Positions 28,023 through 36,734 of a DNA stretch of 64,000 nt are shown here, piece by piece. Both the position numbers and the translations under genes were made by a program. Positions within the stretch are counted from its first letter, which is position 1. Every line of letters begins with the position of its first letter. The stretch is taken from assembly GCF_004117835.1 (NCBI RefSeq), contig NZ_SDSC01000003.1, positions 124,001 to 188,000 of the forward strand. The letters run 5' to 3'. Source of the DNA: Macrococcus sp. DPC7161 (lineage in GTDB: Bacteria; Bacillota; Bacilli; Staphylococcales; Staphylococcaceae). Below the pieces are notes generated by a model. It was not told the DNA's origin. It saw only the letters and a list, made by a program, of their open reading frames with translations, and made no database searches.

Positions 28023-30386
28023 ATGAAAGAAAAGATGCAAAATTTATACAATAGAATAAAAACATCTTTCCAATCCATTGAATGGACACCTTATGTCATA
28101 TTTAACGGCTTGTATGAAACGATTACAAAAACTACTTTATTTTTTATATGTGCAATGACAGTTACAATGTTTTTGATTTTAGGTTTTGGAACAGGCTATT
28201 TTCTTGCACTTGTAAAAGATGAACCAGTAAAGGATAGTGTCTCACTTAAGAAAGCATTATATGAAATGAGTGAAAGTACGACAGTTTATTTTGGTACTGG
28301 AGAAACTTTAGGTAACTTAAATACCGATTTACAGAGGCAAGTCGTAAAATATGATGAAATGAGTCCTCATGTGATTGATGCACTCGTTGCAACTGAAGAT
28401 GAAAATTTTTATCATCATAACGGCATTGTGCCGAAAGCTTTTGTTCGTGCAACACTTCAAGAATTTCTAAATATGGGTGTAACAAGTGGTGGCTCAACGT
28501 TAACACAACAGCTTATAAAGAACCAATTGCTAACTAACGAAACTTCATTTAAACGTAAAGCAAAAGAAATGTTACTCAGTGCAAAGGTAGAAAAGACATT
28601 AACAAAAAAAGAAATTATTGAAGCTTATTTAAATGTTGTAAGTTTTGGTCGCAATACAAATGGTCAAAATATTGCTGGTATTGAAGCAACAGCGAACGGT
28701 TTATTCGGTAAATCTGCAAAATCTCTTAATATTGCAGAAAGTGCATATATTGCTGGTATGCCACAAAATCCATATACATACACGCCATTTTTAAACAACG
28801 GTAAATTGAAAAACAAAGCAATGCTTCAACCAGGATTAGATAGACAACAATATGTATTAAAAAGAATGCTTCAAGAAAAGAAAATTACTCAAGAAGAATA
28901 TAATAAAGCTAAAAAATACGACATCATTAAACATTTAAAAGATAAAGTTGATGTCCCAAATGAAAAATATCCATATTTAACAGCCGAAGTAGAAAGACGT
29001 ACGGTCGATATTTTAAAATATCAATTTGCGAAAGAAGATAATATTTCTAGGCAAGAATTAGATGAGACCCCTATTCTGAATGAAAAATATATTGGTATTG
29101 CTGAACGTGCCATTCGAAATAATGGTTACATCATTAATACAACTATCAATAAACCAATTTTCGATCAAATGGATAAGATTAAATCGAATCCAAATTATTA
29201 TTCATATGATAGAACAGTCACTATTGATGGAAAACAACAAACAATGCAACAAGAAGTCGGTGCTTTATTAAAAGAAAATGAAACAGGTAAGATTTTAGCA
29301 TTTATCGGCGGCCGTGATCATGATAAATCTCAAAACAACCATGCAATGCGAACGAAGCGTTCACCAGGTTCTACGATGAAACCATTGTTAGCTTATGCAC
29401 CTGCTATTGAATATGGTGTAACAACTCCAGAAACGATGCTATTAGATAAAAAGTTCGATTATAATGGTTATTCACCAGAAAACTACGCTCGTATTGAATA
29501 TGGCCCTGTTACAACCCGATATGCATTAGAAAATTCATTTAACTTAAGTGCTTTAAGACTATACTCAAGTATTCAAGATCGTAAACCATGGGAATTCTTA
29601 GAGAAAATGGATATCGATATCCCTAAAGATGAAAAAGAAAACTTAAGTTTAGCACTTGGTGCGACAGATATTACTTTAGAAGATGATGTTGATGGCTTCT
29701 CAACACTTGCAAATGATGGAAATTATCAAGAAAGCTATATGATTGAATCCATTAAAACACGTAGTGGCAAAGTACTTTATGAACATGAAGCTTCACCTAA
29801 ACGCGTCTTCAAAAAGGCAACCGCTTATATCATGACGGATATGCTTAGAGGTGTATTAAACACTGGTAGTGCTGGTGAATTGAAAGGCACATTCTTATAC
29901 AATCAAGATTGGGCTGGAAAAACAGGTACAGCACAAAATGCAACAGACAGTTTATTTGTCGCTTATAATCCTAAAGTAACTATGGGCATTTGGATGGGTT
30001 ATGATAAACCAACTACTTTCGATGAAGAAAATCATTACCAATTAAAACTTTGGCGAGATTTGGTTAATAGTGCGACTCAAGCTGCTCCTAATCAAATGGG
30101 CGTTAACAAACGATTCACACAACCAGGCAGCGTATCTAACGTCCAATTATGTCAAATCACCAATAGTTTAAGCGGCAATTGTGATACGAAAGAACCAGTG
30201 AAATCAAGTTTAGTCTTTAAAAATACAGACTTATCTCCTAAGAAAATCGATGATTATAAAGTATTATCAAGACTTGGTATTAAACTTGATCCAAACACGA
30301 AAGATAAAATCACAACAAAAACAAATGTATCAGACACACATAAAGCAGTTAAAAAACAAGAAAAAAAAACAACCGCCTCAGATTGA
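28023..30386 (+). CDS. bifunctional class A penicillin-binding protein
   Basis: Polymerises and cross-links peptidoglycan outside the membrane. The 787-residue protein has a cytoplasmic N-terminus, a transmembrane helix (about 38-63), a GT51 glycosyltransferase domain (70-245; Glu125 in ATEDENFYHHNG, GGSTLTQQLIKNQLL, KKEIIEAYLNVVSFG) and a transpeptidase domain with Ser450-Thr-Met-Lys453, Ser505-Phe-Asn507 and Lys633-Thr-Gly. The tail after 700 has a CQITNSLSGNC pair and a Lys-rich end. GGAGG precedes the ATG. It is PBP1A/PonA-like in order; S. aureus is usually said to have one class A enzyme, PBP2, encoded elsewhere. Confidence 0.92.
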   Translation: MKEKMQNLYNRIKTSFQSIEWTPYVIFNGLYETITKTTLFFICAMTVTMFLILGFGTGYFLALVKDEPVKDSVSLKKALYEMSESTTVYFGTGETLGNLNTDLQRQVVKYDEMSPHVIDALVATEDENFYHHNGIVPKAFVRATLQEFLNMGVTSGGSTLTQQLIKNQLLTNETSFKRKAKEMLLSAKVEKTLTKKEIIEAYLNVVSFGRNTNGQNIAGIEATANGLFGKSAKSLNIAESAYIAGMPQNPYTYTPFLNNGKLKNKAMLQPGLDRQQYVLKRMLQEKKITQEEYNKAKKYDIIKHLKDKVDVPNEKYPYLTAEVERRTVDILKYQFAKEDNISRQELDETPILNEKYIGIAERAIRNNGYIINTTINKPIFDQMDKIKSNPNYYSYDRTVTIDGKQQTMQQEVGALLKENETGKILAFIGGRDHDKSQNNHAMRTKRSPGSTMKPLLAYAPAIEYGVTTPETMLLDKKFDYNGYSPENYARIEYGPVTTRYALENSFNLSALRLYSSIQDRKPWEFLEKMDIDIPKDEKENLSLALGATDITLEDDVDGFSTLANDGNYQESYMIESIKTRSGKVLYEHEASPKRVFKKATAYIMTDMLRGVLNTGSAGELKGTFLYNQDWAGKTGTAQNATDSLFVAYNPKVTMGIWMGYDKPTTFDEENHYQLKLWRDLVNSATQAAPNQMGVNKRFTQPGSVSNVQLCQITNSLSGNCDTKEPVKSSLVFKNTDLSPKKIDDYKVLSRLGIKLDPNTKDKITTKTNVSDTHKAVKKQEKKTTASD

Positions 30387-30404
30387 GGCGGTTGTTATTT
30401 TTTT
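30367..30404. terminator. terminator between PBP gene and fhs
   Basis: AACAACCGCCTC and GAGGCGGTTGTT form the stem with a short loop close to the PBP stop codon, followed by TTTTTTT; A-rich on the left, so it can serve fhs too. Confidence 0.92.
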
Positions 30405-30406
30405 GA

Positions 30407-32074
30407 TTAGAATAATCCTACAGCATTTCCTTCTGCATCAACATCCATTTTTAATGCTGCTGGTTGTTTTGGTAAACCAGGCATTGTCATGATGTCTCCT
30501 GTTAATGCTACGATAAATCCAGCACCTGTTTTAGGAATTAACTCACGAATTGTTACGTTAAATCCAGATGGACGACCTAATTTCGTTGGATCATCTGAGA
30601 ATGAGTATTGTGTTTTAGCCATACAAACTGGGTATTCATTCCAGCCATTGTCAGCAATAGTTTTAAGTTGCTTTTTCGCTTTATCAGCAAAAATAACATC
30701 ATCAGCACCGTAGATTTTTTGTACGATTGTACGGATTTTTTCTTCTACAGGCATTGATAAATCATATAAATGTTTGAATGATTGTGGTTTTTCTAATACT
30801 TCAAGTACTAATTTAGCAAGCTCAACGCCGCCTTTTCCACCATGTTCCCAAACTTCAGTTAAAGCTAATTTTACGCCACGTTCTTTAGCCCAGTTTTGAA
30901 CAAATTCACGTTCAGCGTCTGTATCTGTTACGAAGTTGTTTAATGCGATAACAGGTTCAACACCGAATAATTGTAAGTTTTCGATATGTTTTTCTAAGTT
31001 TTGAATACCTGATTTTAAAGCTTCTACGTTTTCAGTACCTAATTCAGTTTTCGCTACACCACCATGCATTTTTAATGCACGGATTGTTGCTACAACAACA
31101 ATAGCATCAGGTTGAATTTCAGCTTTACGCGCTTTAATATCCATGAATTTCTCAGCACCTAAATCAGAACCAAATCCAGATTCAGTAACAACGATATCCG
31201 CTAATTTACGAGCAGTTTTTGTTGCGATAATTGAGTTACAACCATGTGCGATATTCGCGAATGGACCACCGTGGATTAAAGCTGGTGTACCTTCAATTGT
31301 TTGTACTAAGTTTGGTTTTAAAGCATCTTTAAGAATTAATGTTAATGCACCTTCAACACCTAAATCTTTAACTGTAACTGGTTTACGATCATAAGTGTAA
31401 CCGATTGTCATTTTACCTAAGTTTTCTTTTAAGTCAGTAATGTTATTTGATAAACAGAATACAGCCATAATTTCAGAAGCAACTGTAATATCAAAACCAT
31501 CTTCACGAGGTACACCTTTGAATGGACCACCTAAACCAACAACTACTTGACGTAACGTACGGTCGTTCATGTCAATAACACGTTTCCATTCAACACGACG
31601 TGGGTCAATGTTTAATTGGTTACCTTGATAAATATGGTTATCAATAAATGCAGCTAATGCATTATTTGCAGTAGTAATTGCATGTAAGTCCCCATTAAAG
31701 TGTAAGTTGATTTCTTCCATCGGTAATACTTGAGCACGGCCACCACCAGTAGCCCCACCTTTCATACCAAATACAGGTCCTAAACTTGGTTCACGTAATG
31801 CAACCATTACACTTTTACCAAGTTCTTTAAATGCATCTGAAATACCAACAGTTACTGTTGATTTACCTTCACCAGCAGGTGTTGGGCTCATTGCAGTTAC
31901 AAGAACAACTTTACCTTCTTTGTTCGTCGTAATTTTAGAAGTATCAATCTTTGCTTTATAATGACCATAAGGTTCAACTGCTTCTAAAGGAATACCCGCT
32001 TCTTCAGCAATTTCATTAATTGGTCTAATTGTTGCTTGATTTGCAATTTCTAAATCTGATAAATACTTAGCCAT
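30407..32074 (-). CDS. fhs: formate-tetrahydrofolate ligase
   Basis: ATP-dependent synthesis of 10-formyltetrahydrofolate from formate, feeding purine and formyl-Met synthesis. Start placed at ATG 32074 ([10 protein letters not shown]), giving 555 residues, the size I recall for staphylococci; the ATG at 32083 is too near the AAGGGGA site. The phosphate loop is TPAGEGKST (about 66-74), with GGAxGGGxAQVxP-type sequence [14 protein letters not shown] and the signature around [10 protein letters not shown]-like [11 protein letters not shown] cre-like site overlaps its likely promoter. Confidence 0.97.
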   Translation of the reverse strand: MAKYLSDLEIANQATIRPINEIAEEAGIPLEAVEPYGHYKAKIDTSKITTNKEGKVVLVTAMSPTPAGEGKSTVTVGISDAFKELGKSVMVALREPSLGPVFGMKGGATGGGRAQVLPMEEINLHFNGDLHAITTANNALAAFIDNHIYQGNQLNIDPRRVEWKRVIDMNDRTLRQVVVGLGGPFKGVPREDGFDITVASEIMAVFCLSNNITDLKENLGKMTIGYTYDRKPVTVKDLGVEGALTLILKDALKPNLVQTIEGTPALIHGGPFANIAHGCNSIIATKTARKLADIVVTESGFGSDLGAEKFMDIKARKAEIQPDAIVVVATIRALKMHGGVAKTELGTENVEALKSGIQNLEKHIENLQLFGVEPVIALNNFVTDTDAEREFVQNWAKERGVKLALTEVWEHGGKGGVELAKLVLEVLEKPQSFKHLYDLSMPVEEKIRTIVQKIYGADDVIFADKAKKQLKTIADNGWNEYPVCMAKTQYSFSDDPTKLGRPSGFNVTIRELIPKTGAGFIVALTGDIMTMPGLPKQPAALKMDVDAEGNAVGLF

Positions 32075-32120
32075 TTTTAACATTCCCCTTACATAAAAAT
32101 TTGCTTACATATTAATAATA

Positions 32121-32134
32121 AGATAACGCTTTCA
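32121..32134 (-). promoter_or_regulatory. candidate cre site upstream of fhs
   Basis: On the minus strand TGAAAGCGTTATCT, one mismatch (last base) to TGWAANCGNTNWCA, 47 bp before the fhs start. It overlaps TTGAAA, a plausible -35 box. Confidence 0.5.
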
Positions 32135-32202
32135 AATTGTCGACTTTTTCGGTTTAAATTTTTACCTTTTCTGAAAAATTATTTTTTACGTGTCAGTAAT
32201 CA

Positions 32203-32238
32203 TAAAAATGGCATGAGATATGCATAAATATCTCATGC
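32203..32238 (-). terminator. terminator beyond the acsA 3' repeats
   Basis: GCATGAGATA and TATCTCATGC form a 10-bp stem with an 8-base loop; on the minus strand CATTTTTA follows. It is the first good terminator after acsA, about 255 bp beyond the stop, so the 120-bp repeats would be transcribed as acsA 3' UTR. Confidence 0.65.
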
Positions 32239-32498
32239 TTTTGTACAGCTTTTATTCTCTGCTTTCCAAAAGCAGCACCTTCGGTAAACAATCTCTCACT
32301 CACACAAAATCAAAAAGCTATTTTGGGTCGTGTTCGATTTTTACTCGGTGCTAAACGCTTTTGTACAGCTTTAATCTTCTGCTTTCCAAAAGCAGCACCT
32401 TCGGTAAACAATCTCTCACTCACTCAAAATCAAAAAGCTATTTTGGGTCGTGTTCGATTTTTACTCGGTGCTAAACGCTTTTGTACAGCTTTAATCTT
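32237..32498. repeat. 120-bp tandem duplication in the acsA 3' region
   Basis: Two complete copies (32237-32356, 32357-32476) differ at about four positions; a 22-base partial third copy (32477-32498) covers the acsA stop codon. Each copy holds the hairpin CTGCTTT-CC-AAAAGCAG and, read on the minus strand, AGCACC...GTAAA that can pair with TTTAC...GGTGCT at the other end of the unit. No protein-coding gene is supported across it. Together with 32075-32236 it accounts for the whole fhs-acsA gap. Confidence 0.92.
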
Positions 32499-34209
32499 CC
32501 ATTGTACTTAGGTCACCTGTTGGTAAATTAAGCTCCCATGCTTTTAATACACGTCTCATGATTTTACCTGATCTTGTTTTCGGTAATTTGTCTTTAAATT
32601 CAATTTCTCTAGGTGCCGCATGTGCTGCAAGTCCTTCTTTTACGAATACTCTAATTTCTTCTTTAAGTGCATCACTTGGTTCATAGCCTTCTCTAAGCGC
32701 AATGAATGCTTTAATAATTTCACCTCTTATTGGATCAGGCTTACCGATAACACCTGCTTCTTGAACTGCTGGATGTTCTACAAGTTTAGATTCTACTTCA
32801 AATGGTCCAACGCGTTCCCCAGCAGTCATAATCACATCATCTACTCGTCCTTGGAACCAGAAGTAGCCATCTTCATCCATATACGCTGAATCTCCAGAAA
32901 TATACCAATCATTTGGTAAGAAATATGATTCATATTTCGCTTCATTTTTCCAAATTGTGCGCATCATTGATGGCCACCCTTTTTTAAGTGCCAAGTTCCC
33001 CATTCTGTTTGGTGGTAACTCATTGCCATCATTATCAACAATAGCTGCAATCACGCCTGGTAAAGGTTTACCCATTGAGCCTGATTTAATTGGCATTGAA
33101 GGATAGTTGACAATCATATGTCCACCAGTCTCAGTCATCCACCAAGTATCATGAATGCGTAATCCAAATGCTTGATGTCCCCATTTAATAACTTCTGGAT
33201 TTAAAGGCTCACCAACTGATAAAACATGTCTTAATGAAGATAAATCATACTTTTCGATTAATCCATCCCCAGCACCCATTAACATTCTAAATGCCGTTGG
33301 TGCTGAATACCAAATCGTAACTTTAAATGTTTCAATGACTTTATACCAACCTTCTGGTGAGAATCTGCCACCCGCAATAACATTCGTTGCACCGCATAAC
33401 CACGGCGCAAAGATGCCATAGCTTGTACCAGTAACCCAACCTGGGTCAGCTGTACACCAATATACATCGTCTTCTTTAATATCTAACACATAGTGTGCTG
33501 ATAAATAATGTTGAATCATTGCATTTTGTACATGTAACACACCTTTAGGTTGACCAGTAGACCCTGAAGTATAATGCAAGATTAATCCATCTTCTTTATC
33601 TAACCACTCAATATCAAATTGATCACTACTATCTTTAAAATGTTTGTTGTAATCTAAAATGCCATCAGCCTCATCAACATCTTCATCAATCAAGATAATA
33701 TGTTCAAGATTTGGCAATTCTTCTTTAGGAATTCTACCAACTAATGCTTTTGTTGTAATGATCACACTAGCATCACTGTTATCTAAACGATCTTTAACAG
33801 CTTGTGTCATAAATGCTTCAAATAATGGTCCAACAATCGCACCAATTTTTAATGTTCCTAATAGCGCAAAGTATAATTCAGGTGAGCGTGGCATAAAAAT
33901 AAATACTCTATCCCCCTTTTTTACCCCAGCAACATCCTTTAATACATTTGCCGCTTTATTAGATAATAATTGCATTTCTTTAAATGTGTAATGTTCTAAA
34001 CGATCAGCATCTTTGTAATGTAAGGCAATTTTATCCCCTTTACCTTCATCAACGTGACGATCAATACATTCATAAGCCATATTTACTTTTCCTGTTTTAT
34101 GCCAAGAAAAATAAGATTCAACAGATTGCCAATCAAAGTTTTTATATGTTGCTTCATAGTCTTTTAAGTTGTAGTCCCCTTTTACTACATCATAAATTTC
34201 TGTCTTCAT
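32491..34209 (-). CDS. acsA: acetyl-CoA synthetase
   Basis: Activates acetate to acetyl-CoA through acetyl-AMP, allowing growth on acetate after glucose is used. The 572-residue ANL enzyme has the P-loop LHYTSGSTGQPKGV (about 209-222), the middle motif DTWWMTETGG, and the C-terminal LPKTRSGKIMRRVL, in which Lys549 is the residue AcuA acetylates to shut the enzyme off. AAGGGG precedes the ATG. The acuABC operon diverges from it, with a full cre match in between, and its 3' end is part of a tandem repeat. Confidence 0.97.
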   Translation of the reverse strand: MKTEIYDVVKGDYNLKDYEATYKNFDWQSVESYFSWHKTGKVNMAYECIDRHVDEGKGDKIALHYKDADRLEHYTFKEMQLLSNKAANVLKDVAGVKKGDRVFIFMPRSPELYFALLGTLKIGAIVGPLFEAFMTQAVKDRLDNSDASVIITTKALVGRIPKEELPNLEHIILIDEDVDEADGILDYNKHFKDSSDQFDIEWLDKEDGLILHYTSGSTGQPKGVLHVQNAMIQHYLSAHYVLDIKEDDVYWCTADPGWVTGTSYGIFAPWLCGATNVIAGGRFSPEGWYKVIETFKVTIWYSAPTAFRMLMGAGDGLIEKYDLSSLRHVLSVGEPLNPEVIKWGHQAFGLRIHDTWWMTETGGHMIVNYPSMPIKSGSMGKPLPGVIAAIVDNDGNELPPNRMGNLALKKGWPSMMRTIWKNEAKYESYFLPNDWYISGDSAYMDEDGYFWFQGRVDDVIMTAGERVGPFEVESKLVEHPAVQEAGVIGKPDPIRGEIIKAFIALREGYEPSDALKEEIRVFVKEGLAAHAAPREIEFKDKLPKTRSGKIMRRVLKAWELNLPTGDLSTMED

Positions 34210-34223
34210 TCATACATCCCCTT

Positions 34224-34237
34224 TGTAATCGTTTTCA
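34224..34237. promoter_or_regulatory. cre site (CcpA operator) between acsA and acuA
   Basis: TGTAATCGTTTTCA matches TGWAANCGNTNWCA at all 14 positions. It lies just downstream of the predicted acsA start of transcription (roughly +7 to +20) and over the -35 area of the acuA promoter, so bound CcpA could block both. acs repression by CcpA is established in Bacillus and staphylococci. Confidence 0.85.
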
Positions 34238-34243
34238 AGTTTA

Positions 34244-34280
34244 CAACTTTATTATATAATAAAGTTGATTGAAATTTCAA
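34244..34280. promoter_or_regulatory. back-to-back promoters of acsA and acuABC in a palindrome
   Basis: 34244-34255 is the exact reverse complement of 34256-34267 (a 24-bp palindrome, CAACTTTATTAT and its complement). It holds TATAAT on the plus strand (34255-34260) and on the minus strand (34256-34251). For acsA a -35 TTGAAA is at 34280-34275, 18 bases away. The two promoters therefore overlap face to face. Confidence 0.65.
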
Positions 34281-34310
34281 AATAATTTGATTTTAATGAA
34301 AGGAGGCACT

Positions 34311-34943
34311 ATGCAACATACTAAAACCTTTTACCAACGTAAGCTTGTAACGCCCAATGGAACAATATCGATTGAAGGTCCAGTGGAAAGAACTATATTA
34401 GAAACATATACATTTGATGATGACTTAGATGCCTTTAGAAGACCACAAGAACAATTTATCGCAATACAAGAAATTGCAGAACTTAATGAAGGTCGCATCA
34501 TCATTGCGCGTATTAATGACCATATTATCGGTTATACAACCTATCTTTACCCAGACCCATTAGAAAGATGGTCAATGGATAACCTTGAATATTTGCTTGA
34601 ACTCGGTGCAATAGAAATCTCAAATCAATATCGTTCACTTGGCATCGGCAAGAATATGTTAGAAGTCGCAATGCTTGATGATCAAGTTGAAGATTACATC
34701 ATAATCACGACAGAATATTATTGGCATTGGGATTTAAAGAATACAGGATTGAATGTATTTGAATATAAAAAGATGATGCAAAAAATGATGGCTGCTGGTG
34801 GTATGGAAGTCTTCTCGACGAATGATCCTGAAATTACAAGTCATCCGGCCAATTGTTTAATGGCACGTATTGGTAAACGCATCACCAATGAGCAAATAGA
34901 AGCATTTGATAAAATCAGATTTACGAATCGATTCTTTTTTTAG
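34311..34943 (+). CDS. acuA: acetoin utilization protein AcuA, protein acetyltransferase
   Basis: GNAT-fold enzyme that acetylates the catalytic lysine of acetyl-CoA synthetase and inactivates it. The start is ATG 34311 behind AAAGGAGG, giving 210 residues. The acetyl-CoA loop reads AIEISNQYRSLGIGKNMLE (117-135), and the C-terminal part has the AcuA-typical YYWHWDLKNTGLNVFEYKKMM. It leads the acuABC operon with nine bases to acuB, and its target gene acsA lies divergently upstream. Confidence 0.94.
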   Translation: MQHTKTFYQRKLVTPNGTISIEGPVERTILETYTFDDDLDAFRRPQEQFIAIQEIAELNEGRIIIARINDHIIGYTTYLYPDPLERWSMDNLEYLLELGAIEISNQYRSLGIGKNMLEVAMLDDQVEDYIIITTEYYWHWDLKNTGLNVFEYKKMMQKMMAAGGMEVFSTNDPEITSHPANCLMARIGKRITNEQIEAFDKIRFTNRFFF

Positions 34944-34952
34944 GAGGCTTAT

Positions 34953-35594
34953 ATGTTAGTAGAACGCATTATGACAAGTCCATGTATTTCAATACTAGAT
35001 TCTGTCACCATTGAAGAAGCATTGCAAATCATGCATCAACATAAAATTAGACATTTACCGATTACGAATCTTGAAAATCAGTTAGTTGGTATAGTATCAG
35101 ATAAAGACATTAATTTATCTTTACCTTCAATTCTATCCACTGAGGATCCAAAAGCTTTATTACAAACACCGATTTCAAAAATTATGCTAACAAATATCGT
35201 AACATGTCACCCACTTGATTTCGTTGAAGATATCGCAATAGACTTTTATGAAGAAAATATTGGTAGTATCCCTGTCGTTAAAAGAAATCAATTAATTGGG
35301 ATTGTTACGCAAAAAGACATGCTAAACACATTTATTGAACTTACCGGCAACTTATCTCCCGGTTCAACCATTCAAGTACAAGTACCGGATGTTCCAGGTA
35401 TTATGCATAGCGTAACAGAAGTATTCCATAAACAAAGTGTGAGTATTGAAAGTATTTTAGTCTACCGGGACAAATCACATGAAGGCTATAAACTCGTCAC
35501 TATTAGAATGAAAAGTATGCATCCAGGAAATATTATTCAAGCATTGATTGATAAAGGATATAAAGTTCAACAACCGATGGATAATGGCCTATGA
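34953..35594 (+). CDS. acuB: AcuB-like CBS domain protein with ACT-like tail
   Basis: A 213-residue cytoplasmic protein: CBS1 (1-60, RIMTSPCISILDSVTIEEAL ... LVGIVSDKDI), CBS2 (75-130, IMLTNIVTCHPLDFVEDI ... LIGIVTQKDML), then an ACT-like domain (135-210, IQVQVPDVPGIMHSVTEVFH). CBS pairs bind adenosyl ligands such as AMP, which would let it sense energy state; its exact function is not proven even in Bacillus. It starts behind AGGAGG and overlaps acuC by ATGA. Its size and position equal Bacillus AcuB. Confidence 0.9.
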   Translation: MLVERIMTSPCISILDSVTIEEALQIMHQHKIRHLPITNLENQLVGIVSDKDINLSLPSILSTEDPKALLQTPISKIMLTNIVTCHPLDFVEDIAIDFYEENIGSIPVVKRNQLIGIVTQKDMLNTFIELTGNLSPGSTIQVQVPDVPGIMHSVTEVFHKQSVSIESILVYRDKSHEGYKLVTIRMKSMHPGNIIQALIDKGYKVQQPMDNGL

Positions 35595-36730
35595 CAGGAT
35601 TCGTATATTCTGACGCACTTTTAAAATATCGATTTTCAGATACGCATCCTTTCAATCAAATGCGATTACTACTAACAAAAGAATTATTAGAATCATATGA
35701 CCTATTAAATCAAGATCAAATCATAATCCCTAGATATGCAACAGACGAGGAACTTCAATTAATACATCAACCTGACTATATCGAAGCAGTCAAAAAAGCG
35801 AGTACCAATGAACTTTCAGATGACATGTGTCAAAAGTATGGTCTTAATACAACCGATACACCTAATTTTAAAGGAATGCATGATGCATGCCGACTTATCG
35901 TGGGAGGGACACTTACAGCTGTAGATGCTGTCATGCAAGGCAAAATGGTTAAATGTGTTCACTTTGGTGGCGGTTTGCATCATGGTTTCTCAGGACGCGC
36001 ATCAGGATTTTGTATTTATAATGATAGTGCCATTGCATGCAAATATTTAGCAACAAAATACAACCAAAAAGTAATGTATATCGATACAGACGCACACCAT
36101 GGAGATGGCGTTCAATTTTCATTTTATAATGACTCAGATGTATTCACCTACTCTATCCATGAAACTGGACGTTATTTATTCCCAGGAACCGGTGGCATCA
36201 ACGAACGTGGAGATGGTGAAGGCTATTTGTATACGATGAATTTACCAATCGATGCGTATACAGAAGATGATAGCTTTCTAGAAATATTTGAAACAAGTAT
36301 TAAACAAGCATGCGAATTCTTTAAACCCGATATTATCTTTAGTGTACACGGTGCAGATGCACATTACTTAGATCCCTTAACACACTTATCATGTACACAC
36401 GAAACATTTAAACGTATACCTGAAATCATCCTAAAACTCAGCAAACAATATACAAATCAAAAATGGATTGCTGTTGGTGGTGGTGGATATAATGTCTTTC
36501 AAGTCGCGCCATTTGTATTTGCACAAGTTTATGCTGTTATGCAAACAGGTAGAGCATTAAACGGTAAATTACCACAAACATTTAGAGATAAATGGCAGCC
36601 AAAGTCAGAAATCAAACTACCGGAAACATTCGAAAGTGATTTAGAAGCATATGAAGCCATACCAAGACGTATGGATATTACAGAAAAAAATGAAACAATG
36701 ATGGAACGGGTATTGAGACATTACCAATAA
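35591..36730 (+). CDS. acuC: AcuC, class I histone deacetylase-like lysine deacetylase
   Basis: Zinc hydrolase that removes the acetyl group put on AcsA by AcuA and so reactivates it. The 379-residue product carries the HDAC motifs HFGGGLHHGFSGRASGFCIYND (about 124-145, active-site His pair), VMYIDTDAHHGDGVQ with the metal-binding Asp and His, SVHGADAHYLDPL with the second Asp, and VGGGGYN. Overlaps acuB by four bases. No terminator directly follows; transcripts would run into the 41-bp repeat array. Confidence 0.94.
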   Translation: MTGFVYSDALLKYRFSDTHPFNQMRLLLTKELLESYDLLNQDQIIIPRYATDEELQLIHQPDYIEAVKKASTNELSDDMCQKYGLNTTDTPNFKGMHDACRLIVGGTLTAVDAVMQGKMVKCVHFGGGLHHGFSGRASGFCIYNDSAIACKYLATKYNQKVMYIDTDAHHGDGVQFSFYNDSDVFTYSIHETGRYLFPGTGGINERGDGEGYLYTMNLPIDAYTEDDSFLEIFETSIKQACEFFKPDIIFSVHGADAHYLDPLTHLSCTHETFKRIPEIILKLSKQYTNQKWIAVGGGGYNVFQVAPFVFAQVYAVMQTGRALNGKLPQTFRDKWQPKSEIKLPETFESDLEAYEAIPRRMDITEKNETMMERVLRHYQ

Positions 36731-36734
36731 AGGG

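Noticed and set aside
32323-32511. 62-aa plus-strand ORF
   Set aside because: It is made of the 120-bp tandem repeat read through, repeats its own peptide, has no ribosome binding site and overlaps the acsA end.
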